Numbered from the stretch's first letter, positions 27,104 to 35,650 are shown. The stretch: 64,000 bases of DNA from Phenylobacterium sp. Root700 (GCF_001429025.1 NZ_LMHT01000035.1:1-64000), one strand, 5' to 3'. The notes: a model not told the origin generated them from the sequence alone. Numbers and translations: made by a program.

Positions 27104-28957
27104 ATGCTCAATCGCCGCCACCTGCTCGCCGCGTCCGCCAGCGTCGCCGGTCTTGGCCTGCTGGGCCGCGCCCAGGCCGCCGATCGTCAGATGGTGTCGC
27201 CGGAACTCGCCCAGGCGCTGAAGATCTATGACGAGATCTTCGAGGGCATGCTCGTCGCCGATCCGCTCAACGCCACGGGCCTGGGCCTCGACAAGGGGCC
27301 GCGCGCGGCCCTCAAGTCGCGGATCGGAGACCGCTCGCCCGCCGGCCGGCTGGGATCCTTCCAGCCGCTGATCGACGCCCGCGCCAAGCTTCGCGCCATT
27401 CCTCGCAGCGGCCTGACCGGGCGCAGCGTCAATGAGCACGAGACGGTCGCCTGGTATGCCGACCGCTGCGCCGAGGCCGCGGCCTTCCCCTATGTCGGCG
27501 TCGATTCCTACGACTACCCGGTGCCCTATGTGCTGAGCCAGCTCACCGGAGCCTATCAGAAGGTTCCCGACGGGCTCGACACCAAGCACGTCATCGAGAC
27601 CAAGGCTGACTGTGAGGCCTATCTCGCCCGCCTTACCGACTTCGCCAAGGCGCTGGGCGACGAGACCGCCCGCGCCAAGACCGACGCCGCCAGCGGCGTG
27701 GTCCCGCCCGACTTCATCCTCGACAAGGCGCTGGCTCAGCTCAAGGCGCTGGCGGGGCAGAAGGGCCAGACCTCGGGCCTCGCCGCCTCGCTGGGTCGGC
27801 GCGCCGCCGCCAAGGGTCTGGGGACCGACTGGGCGACCCGCGCCGCCGCCATCGTCGATGGCCCCGTGGCCGCCAGCCTGGCTCAACAGATCGCCCTGCT
27901 CACCGAACACCGCAGGACCGCCGTCCACGACGCCACCGTGTCGCGCCTGCCCCAGGGCGGCGACTTCTACGCCTACGCCCTGCGCTTCCACACCACGACC
28001 AACCTCAGCCCCGACGAGGCGCACAAGATCGGCCTGGCCCAGGTCGCCGACCTGACCGCCCGACTTGATCCGCTGCTGAAGGCGCAAGGCCTCACCCAAG
28101 GTTCGGTCGGCGCGCGCCTCACCGCCTTCGCCAAGGATCCGGCCCAGCTCTATCCGAACACCGACGCTGGCCGCCAAGAGCTGCTGGCCGAGCTCAATCA
28201 TCAGATGGCCGCGGTGAAAGCCGCCGCGCCCCGCGTCTTCAACACCATCCCCAAGTCCGGCATGGAGATCCGCCGCGTCCCGCCCGCGATCGAACTGGGC
28301 GCACCGCGCGGCTACGCCGAGAGCGGCTCGCTGGACGGAACCCGGCCCGGCACGTTCTACATCAATCTTCGTGACACCGCCGACTGGGCCAAGTGGGCGC
28401 TGCCCACCCTCACCTACCACGAGGCGGTTCCGGGCCATCTCTTCCACGGCGCGCTGGTCCTGGAGGCGGGCGCCTCGCCCATGCTGTTCAAGAACATCGG
28501 CTTCACGGCCTATGGCGAAGGCTGGGGGCTCTATGCCGAGCAACTCGGCGACGAACTTGGCATGTACGACGCCTATCCGGCCGGGAAGATCGGCTACCTG
28601 CAGTCCTTCCTCTACCGCGCCGCCCGCATCGTGCTGGACACCGGCATGCACGCCCAGGGCTGGAGCCGCGAGAAGGCCGTGGCCTACATGCTCGACACCG
28701 TCGGCCTGCCGAAGGGCGCGGCCGAGAACGAGATCGACCGCTACGTCGTCTGGCCGGGCCAGGCCTGCGGCTACAAGATCGGCCACACCGAAATCGACCG
28801 CCTGCGCACCAAGGCCCGCACAGCCCTGGGACCGAAGTTCGATCTCAAGGGCTTCCACGACGTGGTCCTGCTCGGCGGCTCCATGCCCTTGGCGGTCCTC
28901 GAACAGGTCGTCGACGAATGGACGGCGTCGCGTCGAAGCTGGTTCAACGCGCCGTAG
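27104..28957 (+). CDS. DUF885 family exported hydrolase (putative metallopeptidase)
   Basis: The 617-residue protein is full length for DUF885. The N-terminus MLNRRHLLAASASVAGLGL with RR before a hydrophobic stretch looks like a Tat-type signal, cleaved near AQAAD. The characteristic HEAVPGH motif (H439 to H445) supplies presumed zinc ligands and a catalytic glutamate, as in gluzincin peptidases. A further family segment is KNIGFTAYGEGWGLYAEQL. The ATG at 27104 has GGGGGAG upstream. The function is not established for most of the family; a periplasmic peptidase is likely. Confidence 0.88.
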   Translation: MLNRRHLLAASASVAGLGLLGRAQAADRQMVSPELAQALKIYDEIFEGMLVADPLNATGLGLDKGPRAALKSRIGDRSPAGRLGSFQPLIDARAKLRAIPRSGLTGRSVNEHETVAWYADRCAEAAAFPYVGVDSYDYPVPYVLSQLTGAYQKVPDGLDTKHVIETKADCEAYLARLTDFAKALGDETARAKTDAASGVVPPDFILDKALAQLKALAGQKGQTSGLAASLGRRAAAKGLGTDWATRAAAIVDGPVAASLAQQIALLTEHRRTAVHDATVSRLPQGGDFYAYALRFHTTTNLSPDEAHKIGLAQVADLTARLDPLLKAQGLTQGSVGARLTAFAKDPAQLYPNTDAGRQELLAELNHQMAAVKAAAPRVFNTIPKSGMEIRRVPPAIELGAPRGYAESGSLDGTRPGTFYINLRDTADWAKWALPTLTYHEAVPGHLFHGALVLEAGASPMLFKNIGFTAYGEGWGLYAEQLGDELGMYDAYPAGKIGYLQSFLYRAARIVLDTGMHAQGWSREKAVAYMLDTVGLPKGAAENEIDRYVVWPGQACGYKIGHTEIDRLRTKARTALGPKFDLKGFHDVVLLGGSMPLAVLEQVVDEWTASRRSWFNAP

Positions 28958-29047
28958 ACCGGCTTGGTCGAACAACCGGCGTCCCGACATTGGCTACGCC
29001 TCGCCCTTGAGATAACATCGTCATTCGAGTTGACGAGGGGCGAGGCC

Positions 29048-29803
29048 ATGGTTGCTGCGACACTGGATACGGTGAGGAGCCGAACGCGCTGGTTCTATGT
29101 TGGCATGTCCTTCGCCTTTGTCCTGATCGCGTTTGGGGGCTTCATCCCGACCTATTGGGCGAAGCTGGCCACCGGGTCCTTCACCGGCGCGCCGATCCTT
29201 CACATCCATGGGACGCTGTTCTTCACCTGGACGCTGTTTTTCTTAGTGCAGACCACCCTGGTGGCCACCGGCCGCGTGCTCGATCATCGGGCCTGGGGCA
29301 TGGCGGGGATCGCGTTGGCCACCGCCATGGGCTTCACCGTCGTCCTGGCGGCGATCAACTCGATCAAGGCGGCTGAAGCCATCGGCATGGCCGACCAGGC
29401 CCGCCGTTTCTCCATCGTCTCCCTCAGCGCCCTGGTGGTGTTCGCCGGATTCTTCGCCACCGCCATCGCCCAGAACCGGCGCCCCGAGCTCCACAAGCGG
29501 CTGATGATCCTGGCGATGCTGCCGCTGATGCAGGCCGCCATGGCCCGGCTGTTCGCCACTGCCCTGACCCCGCCGGGCGTGATCGGCCCGCCGCCGGTGT
29601 TCCTCTCGGTCCCGCCCGGCCTGACCGTCGACCTGTTGCTGGTCGCCGCCATCATCTACGACTGGCGGACCCGTGGCCGGCCGCACCCGGTCTATCTGGT
29701 CGGCGGAGTGATCCTGCTCTGCCAACAGATCCTCGTCGTCCCGATCAGCGCCACCCCGGCCTGGATGTCCGTGGCCCACGCCGTGGAGTCGCTGACCGGC
29801 TGA
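29048..29803 (+). CDS. Polytopic membrane protein of unknown function
   Basis: The 251-residue protein has about seven hydrophobic helices. Helix-associated histidines stand out: HIHGTLFFTW, LDHRAWGMAG and ELHKRLMIL, a spacing that recalls haem- or metal-binding membrane proteins, but I cannot name a family with confidence. The start ATG at 29048 follows GGGGCGAGG. It lies between the DUF885 gene and rsmJ with gaps of about 90 bp on each side, so it may be its own unit. Confidence 0.7.
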   Translation: MVAATLDTVRSRTRWFYVGMSFAFVLIAFGGFIPTYWAKLATGSFTGAPILHIHGTLFFTWTLFFLVQTTLVATGRVLDHRAWGMAGIALATAMGFTVVLAAINSIKAAEAIGMADQARRFSIVSLSALVVFAGFFATAIAQNRRPELHKRLMILAMLPLMQAAMARLFATALTPPGVIGPPPVFLSVPPGLTVDLLLVAAIIYDWRTRGRPHPVYLVGGVILLCQQILVVPISATPAWMSVAHAVESLTG

Positions 29804-29885
29804 GCGCTTGCCGCGCGGCGGTCCATGGGCGAGATAGGCGGCCTGCGCCACAGGAACCGCCGCCCTGCCCCAGTCCCCTGACGAG

Positions 29886-30488
29886 TTGTCCCAGGACCTG
29901 ACGATCGACTTCGTCGGCGGCGCCGTGGGCCATCGCTTCCGGTTCGGCGGCGGGCGCGGACAGGACCTGCCGCGCGCCGCGGGCTTCGCCGGCGGAGTGA
30001 CGCCGAGCGTGGTCGACGCCACAGCTGGCCTGGGCCGTGACGCCTTCCTGCTCGCCTCGCTCGGCGCGCAGGTGACGTTGATCGAACGCTCGCCCCAGGT
30101 TTACGCTCGCCTCCGCGCCGGCCTGGACGCCGCGGCCTCCAGCGACGACCCAGCCATTGTCGAGGCGGTCGCGCGCATGACCCTGCTGCACGGCGACGCC
30201 CGCGAGCTCCTGAAGGACCTCTCGCCCGATGTGGTCATCGTCGATCCGATGCACCCAGAGCGGACCTCCACCGCCCTGGTGAAGAAGGACATGCGCATCC
30301 TGCGCGAACTGGTTGGAACCGATCCTGACCAGTTGGAGCTGATGCAGGCCGCGCTGGCCTGCGCCCGCAAACGGGTGGTGCTGAAATGGCCGCGCAAAGG
30401 CCCGCCCATGCCCGGCCTGCGCAAGCCTTCACATCAGATTGTGGGGAAGACCCTGCGCTACGACGTATTCATGACACTCTCGACCTGA
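29886..30488 (+). CDS. rsmJ: 16S rRNA (guanine-1516-N2)-methyltransferase
   Basis: The 200-residue protein matches RsmJ (YhiQ), a SAM-dependent enzyme that makes m2G1516 in 16S rRNA. Signatures are LTIDFVGGAVGHRFRFGGG, the SAM motif VVDATAGLGRDAFLLASLG, LIERSP, and the catalytic-loop segment VVIVDPMHPERTSTALVKKDMR. There is no ATG or GTG: TTG at 29886 is the likely start, with CTG at 29865 the only alternative after the upstream stop. The greA-like gene follows 12 nt later. Confidence 0.9.
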   Translation: MSQDLTIDFVGGAVGHRFRFGGGRGQDLPRAAGFAGGVTPSVVDATAGLGRDAFLLASLGAQVTLIERSPQVYARLRAGLDAAASSDDPAIVEAVARMTLLHGDARELLKDLSPDVVIVDPMHPERTSTALVKKDMRILRELVGTDPDQLELMQAALACARKRVVLKWPRKGPPMPGLRKPSHQIVGKTLRYDVFMTLST

Positions 30489-30500
30489 GAAGATAGGTCC

Positions 30501-30980
30501 ATGAGCGTCGCCTTCACCAAGGAACAGGACAGCGAGTCGGCCGCCGCCGATCTGCCCGATCGTCCGATCTCTCCGCATCCGAACTTGGTCACGGCCCATG
30601 GCCTCGCCCAGATCGAGGAAGAACTCGCCAAGGCGCGCGCGGCCTATAGCGCCGCCCAGGCCAGCGGCGACGCCGGCGTCGACCGCACGGCCATGGCGCG
30701 GGCCACCCGCGACCTGCGCTACTACGCGGCTCGCCGCGCCAGCGCCCAGCTCATCGAGCCGGACCTGGCCCTCGACACCGTCCAGTTCGGCCGGACCGTC
30801 ACCTTCGAGCGCGAGGATGGCCGCCGCCAGGCCTTCGCCATCGTCGGCGAGGACGAGGCCGATCCCGCCAAGGGCTCGGTCTCCTACAACTCGCCCCTAG
30901 CCCGCGCCCTGATGGGCAAGACGGTCGGCGATGTCGCCACTGTCGCAGGCGCAGAGGTCGAGCTGGTGGAAGTCAGGTAG
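30501..30980 (+). CDS. GreA/GreB-family transcription factor (non-canonical)
   Basis: The 159-residue protein has the Gre architecture: an N-terminal helical hairpin (about residues 35-90) and a C-terminal FKBP-like domain (about 92-158) with the typical VQFGRTVTFEREDG, IVGEDEADPAKGSVSYNSPLARALMGKTVGD. The usual tip motif DLSENAEY, whose acidic residues drive RNA cleavage, is missing; the tip reads ASGDAGVDRTAMARATRDLRYYAARRAS. It may bind the RNA-polymerase secondary channel without stimulating cleavage. It tail-overlaps the convergent nucleosidase gene by 8 bp. Confidence 0.85.
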   Translation: MSVAFTKEQDSESAAADLPDRPISPHPNLVTAHGLAQIEEELAKARAAYSAAQASGDAGVDRTAMARATRDLRYYAARRASAQLIEPDLALDTVQFGRTVTFEREDGRRQAFAIVGEDEADPAKGSVSYNSPLARALMGKTVGDVATVAGAEVELVEVR

Positions 30981-31719
30981 CGATCCGCCGAGCCTCGCCC
31001 AGGATTTCCAGCAGCGCCGCGACGCATAGCGCCGAGTTTCGCGCCGCCATTCCGACCATCTGGTCATAGGTCAGGTGGCTGTCCTCGCCGGCCAGGTCCG
31101 ACAGCGTTCGGATCACATAGAGCTCCGCCCCCCAGGCCTGCGCCACCTGCGCCACCGCGCCGGATTCCATGTCGATAGCGTCGGCCCCGAACGCGGCGTG
31201 CAACTCATCGCGGGTCTCGGCGCAGTTGAGGAAATAGTCCGCGGTGATGATTCCCCCGAGGTGCGGCGGCGCGTCCAGTCTCCCCGCCACCCGTTCGCCC
31301 AACCGCGCCAGCACTTCGCGTACAGGCGCCGAGACCGCCGTCAGCTCGGTCAGTCGCGGCGCGCCGATGGGAATGACGCCGTAGGCCGTCGGCGTGAAGC
31401 TCCGGCCCGAAATCACACCGTAGTCGTGGATCGCCAGCCGCTCGCCGAGCAGGACCGAACCGACCGGAAACTTCGGGTTCAAACCGCCGGCCACGCCCGC
31501 GAAAACCAGCGCCCGCGCGCCGAAGGTCGCCAGCAGCACGGTCGCCGCCGCCGCGGCGTTGACCTTGCCGATCCCGGCCAGGGCGACAACAATCGGTTCG
31601 CCGTCATGGGTTCCCGTCCAGACCGTGGTCGGCCCATGGATCTGCGGTTCAGGATCGGTGTGGAGCGCGGTCTTCAGCGCCGCCAATTCCTCCGGCGTCG
31701 CGCATAGGATGGCGTACAT
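30973..31719 (-). CDS. 5'-methylthioadenosine/S-adenosylhomocysteine nucleosidase-like protein
   Basis: The 248-residue protein belongs to the PNP/UDP phosphorylase family and looks like an MTA/SAH nucleosidase: LVFAGVAGGLNPKFPVGSVLLGE, the purine-site segment AIDMESGAVAQVA, and RTLSDLAGED with the catalytic aspartate. It would split adenine from SAM-cycle by-products. Substrate choice within the family (MTA/SAH or another purine nucleoside) is not certain. It is transcribed toward the Gre-like gene, and the upstream neighbour on the same strand is the FliK-C/FlhB-C pair. Confidence 0.85.
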   Translation of the reverse strand: MYAILCATPEELAALKTALHTDPEPQIHGPTTVWTGTHDGEPIVVALAGIGKVNAAAAATVLLATFGARALVFAGVAGGLNPKFPVGSVLLGERLAIHDYGVISGRSFTPTAYGVIPIGAPRLTELTAVSAPVREVLARLGERVAGRLDAPPHLGGIITADYFLNCAETRDELHAAFGADAIDMESGAVAQVAQAWGAELYVIRTLSDLAGEDSHLTYDQMVGMAARNSALCVAALLEILGEARRIAT

Positions 31720-31734
31720 GTCTGGCGCTCCGCT

Positions 31735-32007
31735 CTAACCGGGCCGCTTGTCCTCCGCCGCCCGCAGGACGAAGGCCAGAATTTCGGCCACCGCCACATA
31801 GAGCCGTTCGGGGATCTCCGTCTCCAGTTCGATGGTCGACAGCGCCTCGGCTAGGACGGCGTTCTTCTCGATCGGCACGCCGTGAACCTGCGCCGTCTCG
31901 ATAATCTTCTGGCCGATCAGCCCGCGCCCGCTGGCCACCACGCGCGGAGCATTGGGCGCGTCATAGGTCAGGGCGACGGCGACAGGTCGCTTGCCCGGCG
32001 TGCTCAT
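31735..32007 (-). CDS. FlhB C-terminal domain-like protein (YlqH type)
   Basis: The 90-residue protein matches only the cytoplasmic C-terminal domain of FlhB/YscU: RPVAVALTYDAPNAPRVVASGRGLIGQKIIETAQVHGVPIEKNAVLAEALSTIELETEIPERLYVAVAEILAFV, in order, without the membrane part. The NPTH autocleavage motif that precedes this region in FlhB is not present. In Bacillus the stand-alone homologue ylqH sits beside ylqG, and here too a FliK-like gene is directly upstream with a 4-bp overlap. A role in switching flagellar export substrate is possible but unproven. Confidence 0.88.
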   Translation of the reverse strand: MSTPGKRPVAVALTYDAPNAPRVVASGRGLIGQKIIETAQVHGVPIEKNAVLAEALSTIELETEIPERLYVAVAEILAFVLRAAEDKRPG

Positions 32008-33038
32008 GAGGCCTGATCCACCAGCTGACCCGCGTGCGGCTCGGCGGTCGGCGGCGCGCCCGAGTGCACCGCGATCTCGGCGCGGAAGTTCGCCCGCCCC
32101 AGGGCCGCGCCCAGCATTTCCTGATCATCGCGCAGCCGGGCCAGCGCCGTCTCGCGCTCGGCCCATAGATTGACGGCCGCTTGGTCGCCGACCAGCGAGA
32201 TCCGCGCGTGGATCGGCCCCAGCGGTTCGATATCGAGCGAGAAGGCGACCCTCCAGGCCGCCGCCTGGGCGCCCGCGCCGCGAGCGTCGCGGCTGATCTC
32301 GAACTGCGCCACACTGGCCCCCTGCGGGGTCGTGAAGGGCATTTCGAACATCCAACGCGTGATCTGCGCCTCCGCCGCCTCCTCAGATGGCCCCGGAAGC
32401 GAGGCGATCTGCAACAGCTCCTGGCGGGCCATCGCGGCCTTGGTTTCGGCCATCAGCCGTTGGCCGACGGCGCTGGGCGTGGCGTCGGCCGGAAGACTCG
32501 GCGTGGCGCTGGGCTGGGCCCGTGTCGATCCGGCCCGATAAGGCGGCGGCGGGGTCTTGGCCAGATTGCGCCCCGCCGGAGCCCGTGGGGCGCCGGCGAG
32601 CCAGGCCGACAACGCCTGCTGCAGAACCAACAGCCCCGCCTTCATATCGTGCCCGACCGGCGAGGTTTGGGGCGCGGCGGCGAGATGGGCTTCGAGGAAA
32701 AGGCCTGATCGCGTGAAGGCCTTGGCGATGTCGCCGGCCGTCACGCCGGCGCTCGCCGGACTGGCCTGGGCCAAGACCTGGGCCGCGGCGGAGCGGACCG
32801 GCGTCGGCAGGGCCTGGTTGCCCGCCGCCTGGACAAGGTTGGCCATCAGGGGCGCGAGCCCACCCTGGCGGGCGGCCGCGCCCTGGGCGGTCTCGGCCAA
32901 CACCTGGGCCGCGATCTGCCCGGCGCCGATCTCCACGGACGGGGTCGAGGCCCGGACCACGGGGATGACGGGACGCACCGGCGTCACCGGGATCGTCACC
33001 TGCGGCGTCAAAGGTCCCTGGATGGGAGCTATCGTCAC
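32004..33038 (-). CDS. FliK-like protein (flagellar hook-length control C-terminal domain)
   Basis: The 344-residue protein is Ala/Pro/Gln-rich and probably disordered for the first 200 residues. It ends in a compact domain (about residues 225-330: WRVAFSLDIEPLGPIHARIS, VNLWAERETALARLRDDQEMLGAALGRANF) that looks like the Flg_hook domain of FliK. GTG start at 33038. It overlaps the FlhB-C-like gene by 4 bp, so the two are made together. The pairing mirrors ylqG-ylqH in Bacillus. No other flagellar gene lies in the window. Confidence 0.78.
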   Translation of the reverse strand: MTIAPIQGPLTPQVTIPVTPVRPVIPVVRASTPSVEIGAGQIAAQVLAETAQGAAARQGGLAPLMANLVQAAGNQALPTPVRSAAAQVLAQASPASAGVTAGDIAKAFTRSGLFLEAHLAAAPQTSPVGHDMKAGLLVLQQALSAWLAGAPRAPAGRNLAKTPPPPYRAGSTRAQPSATPSLPADATPSAVGQRLMAETKAAMARQELLQIASLPGPSEEAAEAQITRWMFEMPFTTPQGASVAQFEISRDARGAGAQAAAWRVAFSLDIEPLGPIHARISLVGDQAAVNLWAERETALARLRDDQEMLGAALGRANFRAEIAVHSGAPPTAEPHAGQLVDQAS

Positions 33039-33152
33039 GATCGCCTCATCCTGCGAAAGAGGTCCTGATTCTATCCCTTGGCGGTGAAGCGAGCCTTAAG
33101 CTGTTCCGTGGTCTCTATGGCGGAGGCTCCGAGCCTGCTATTCGCAAGCGCG

Positions 33153-33974
33153 ATGACCCTCGACCAGCTCCCGCCCCTGCGCGACACCCTCGCCGAGCAC
33201 GGCCTTCTGGCCAAGAAGAGCTTTGGCCAGCACTTCCTCCTCGATCTCAACATCACCCGCAAGATCGCGCGTCTGGCGCAGGTCGGACCAGGCGACCACG
33301 TGATCGAGGTCGGGCCCGGCCCCGGCGGCCTGACCCGCGCCCTGCTGGAGACCGGCGCCCGGGTCACAGCCGTCGAAGCCGATCCGCGCTTCGCCCCCCT
33401 GCTGGAGGAGCTGTCGGCTGCGTCCGGCGGCGCCCTGACCCTGCGGCTGGAAGACGCCCTGACCACTGACGAGGCCGCCGTGGCCGCCGGCCAACCGGCC
33501 CATATGGTCTCCAACCTGCCCTACAATGTCGGCACGCCGCTGTTGATCAAGTGGCTGACCGGGCCATTCACCCCGGCCTCCATGACCTTGATGTTCCAGA
33601 AGGAAGTGGCAGATCGCGTGGCGGCAGAACCTGGCTCCGACGCCTACGGCCGGCTGTCGGTGATCGCCCAGGCCACCAGCCACGCTCAGGTGGTGATGGA
33701 TGTCCCGGCCCGCGCCTTCACCCCGCCGCCGAAGGTGACCTCGGCCGTGGTACGCCTGACGCCGCTGGCCGAGCGTCCGGACCCCGCTCGCCTCGACGCG
33801 CTGCAGACGATCACCGCGGCCGCCTTTGGCCAGCGTCGCAAGATGCTGCGCTCCAGCCTCAAGGTTCTCGGCGGCGAGGCGCTCTGCGAGGCGGCCGGCG
33901 TCCCACCGGAAGCCCGCGCCGAGACCATCGACATCGAAGGCTTCCTGGCCCTGGCCGACGCCTGGCGGCGCTGA
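33153..33974 (+). CDS. rsmA: 16S rRNA (adenine-1518/1519-N6,N6)-dimethyltransferase
   Basis: Also known as ksgA. The 273-residue enzyme dimethylates two adenines in helix 45 during small-subunit assembly. It shows KKSFGQHFLLDLNITRKI, SAM motif EVGPGPGGLTRALLE, and the catalytic NLPYNVGTPLLIKW. The ATG at 33153 (MTLDQLPPLRDTL) matches the usual N-terminus; ATG at 33117 would add 12 residues and cannot be excluded, as neither has a strong ribosome-binding site. pdxA, its common neighbour, is 6 kb away. A strong terminator follows. Confidence 0.95.
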   Translation: MTLDQLPPLRDTLAEHGLLAKKSFGQHFLLDLNITRKIARLAQVGPGDHVIEVGPGPGGLTRALLETGARVTAVEADPRFAPLLEELSAASGGALTLRLEDALTTDEAAVAAGQPAHMVSNLPYNVGTPLLIKWLTGPFTPASMTLMFQKEVADRVAAEPGSDAYGRLSVIAQATSHAQVVMDVPARAFTPPPKVTSAVVRLTPLAERPDPARLDALQTITAAAFGQRRKMLRSSLKVLGGEALCEAAGVPPEARAETIDIEGFLALADAWRR

Positions 33975-33984
33975 GCCCACGAAA

Positions 33985-34011
33985 AAGGGCCCGCGGCGAG
34001 CGCGGGCCCTT
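33985..34011. terminator. Bidirectional rho-independent terminator after rsmA
   Basis: A perfect 11-bp GC-rich stem (AAGGGCCCGCG at 33985-33995, CGCGGGCCCTT at 34001-34011) has a 5-nt loop and an A-run on the left side. It sits between the convergent rsmA and secreted-protein genes. Confidence 0.85.
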
Positions 34012-34040
34012 CTCGTCAGAACTGAAGTTCGATCAGGCGT

Positions 34041-34538
34041 CTACCAGACCGTTCCGTAGCCTGGGCCGTAACCAGGAGGCCCGTAGCCCACCGGCGGACC
34101 GCCGTAGCGATAACCGTAGGGGCCACCGTAATAGCTGCGGCCGTTCTTTTCCTGGCCAAAGCTGAGAGCCAGGGTTCCGTTTTTGCCCAGCGGCATGACG
34201 CTGGTGACATAGGCGCTGCGATAGCCGCCCGTCCCGATCGACACGCCGACCTCGCCATGCACCTGGCTGTCGCGGCGCAGGTCCAGCAGTTGACCATCCT
34301 CGTCTTCGGCGGCCCTCGGGCTCTCGGCGAACCAGCGCTGGATCTGGACGGAGGTGTCTTCCGGCGTGGCGGCCGCAACCGGCGGCGGCTGTGTCGCCGT
34401 GGCGTCGACGGCGGCGAGATCGGGCAGCGGCGCGCCGGTGGCGCCGGCCGTCGTCATGGCTTCCTGGGCCTGAGCGCCGCCTGCGGCCATGGCCAGGGCG
34501 ATGATCCCCGCCGCCATCGTCTTCGATGATGTCCGCAT
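34041..34538 (-). CDS. Secreted protein with Gly/Tyr/Pro-rich tail
   Basis: The 165-residue protein has a Sec signal peptide (about residues 1-25, MAAGIIALAMAAGGAQAQ). A middle part has a conserved-looking segment (VHGEVGVSIGTGGYRSAYVTSVMP, in order) suggestive of a small beta structure, and a low-complexity tail is rich in GYGPPGYG. I do not recognise the family, and the function is unknown. The start at 34538 gives a proper signal peptide. It is convergent with rsmA, and a TSUP permease gene lies upstream on the same strand. Confidence 0.72.
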   Translation of the reverse strand: MRTSSKTMAAGIIALAMAAGGAQAQEAMTTAGATGAPLPDLAAVDATATQPPPVAAATPEDTSVQIQRWFAESPRAAEDEDGQLLDLRRDSQVHGEVGVSIGTGGYRSAYVTSVMPLGKNGTLALSFGQEKNGRSYYGGPYGYRYGGPPVGYGPPGYGPGYGTVW

Positions 34539-34595
34539 GTTCGACGCTCCACTGCAGCTCAAGCTTAGCACCACGATATGGGCGCTCTTGAGGCC

Positions 34596-35363
34596 TTATC
34601 CAAGCAGCGACGCCGCCCCGTCCCAGGCCAGCTTGCCGCCGACCACGATCAGCAGAGCGTAGACGATCTTGTAGAAGCCCGCGGCCGGCACGCGCCGCAC
34701 CAGCCAAACGCCCGCCCAGGTCGAGGCGATGGCCAGCGGCAACAGCACAGCCGCCGTCGACAGGCTCTCGCGTGTGAACTGCCCCAAACCCCAATAGGCC
34801 GGGACCTTCATCCAGTTGACCACGGCGAAGAAGATCGCGCCGGTGCCGATGAACACGTCACGCGGCAGCTTCTTGGGCATCACATAGATCTGGAACGGCG
34901 GGCCGCCGGCGTGCGCGATCTGACTGGTGAAGCCCGCCGCCACGCCGGCCAGCACGCCCCGCCACGGCACGCCCTCGGCCCGCGCCTCGGCGACCGGCGC
35001 TGTCGCTCGTTCGACCCACAGCCGCTGAATGGCGAAGACGACGGAGATCGCGCCCACGGCCAGCTCCACCGCACCGGGCTTTACGAACGCCGCCAGCGAA
35101 AACCCCAGCCCGATGCCGAGCGCGGCGCTGGGCAGCAGCACCATCAGGACACGCCGGTCCCAGGTCTTGCGGAAGCTCCAGACGCTGACCACGTCCTGCA
35201 CGATCAGGATCGGCAGGGTGATCGAGGCGGCCAGCACCGGCGAGACGCTGAGCGCCATCAACGGCACGGCGATCACCCCAATGCCGGAGAACCCGCCCTT
35301 GGCCAGGCCAAGCAGGATCACCGCCGGAATAGCTACGGCGTAGAAGAATGGATCGGTCAGCAG
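34596..35363 (-). CDS. TSUP family permease (TauE/SafE sulfite exporter-like)
   Basis: The 255-residue membrane protein has about eight helices and the TauE/SafE signatures LLGLAKGGFSGIGVIAVPLMAL and AGVAAGFTSQIAHAGGPP. No ATG or GTG lies early enough: the first GTG (35321) would cut away the first helix, whereas CTG at 35363 restores the family-typical LLTDPFFYAVAIPAV. So a CTG start, 8 nt after the stop of the DUF3606 gene and perhaps coupled to it, is likely. Family members carry sulfur compounds or small anions. The substrate here is unknown. Confidence 0.85.
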   Translation of the reverse strand: MLTDPFFYAVAIPAVILLGLAKGGFSGIGVIAVPLMALSVSPVLAASITLPILIVQDVVSVWSFRKTWDRRVLMVLLPSAALGIGLGFSLAAFVKPGAVELAVGAISVVFAIQRLWVERATAPVAEARAEGVPWRGVLAGVAAGFTSQIAHAGGPPFQIYVMPKKLPRDVFIGTGAIFFAVVNWMKVPAYWGLGQFTRESLSTAAVLLPLAIASTWAGVWLVRRVPAAGFYKIVYALLIVVGGKLAWDGAASLLG

Positions 35364-35370
35364 GGGTCGA

Positions 35371-35553
35371 TCACTTCCGCTTGCCGAGTTCGGCGGCGAT
35401 GTCCTTGACGTTGTGACCGACCTTGCGGTGCGCGGCCACGACCTGGTCGGCGGTCACGCCCCAACGCTTGGCCCAGAACGCCACCTCGTGGCGCTCGCGG
35501 ACATCCAGTCGCGGATTGTCGCGAAAGTCTCGCTTGCCCTTTGGTTCGGCCAT
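35371..35553 (-). CDS. DUF3606 family small protein
   Basis: The 60-residue basic protein matches DUF3606: RDFRDNPRLDVRERHEVAFWAKRWGVTADQVVAAHRKVG, in order. The family is common in alphaproteobacteria and its function is unknown. The stop codon is 8 nt before the probable CTG start of the TSUP permease on the same strand, so the two may share a transcript. Confidence 0.85.
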   Translation of the reverse strand: MAEPKGKRDFRDNPRLDVRERHEVAFWAKRWGVTADQVVAAHRKVGHNVKDIAAELGKRK

Positions 35554-35650
35554 GATCGCCTCCGCCTTCGATGCGGTCGGAATATCAAGTCCGACAGGGA
35601 ACGCCTACGCCGATTCAGCCTCAACGGGGCGCCTGCGTTAGCCTCTGCGG

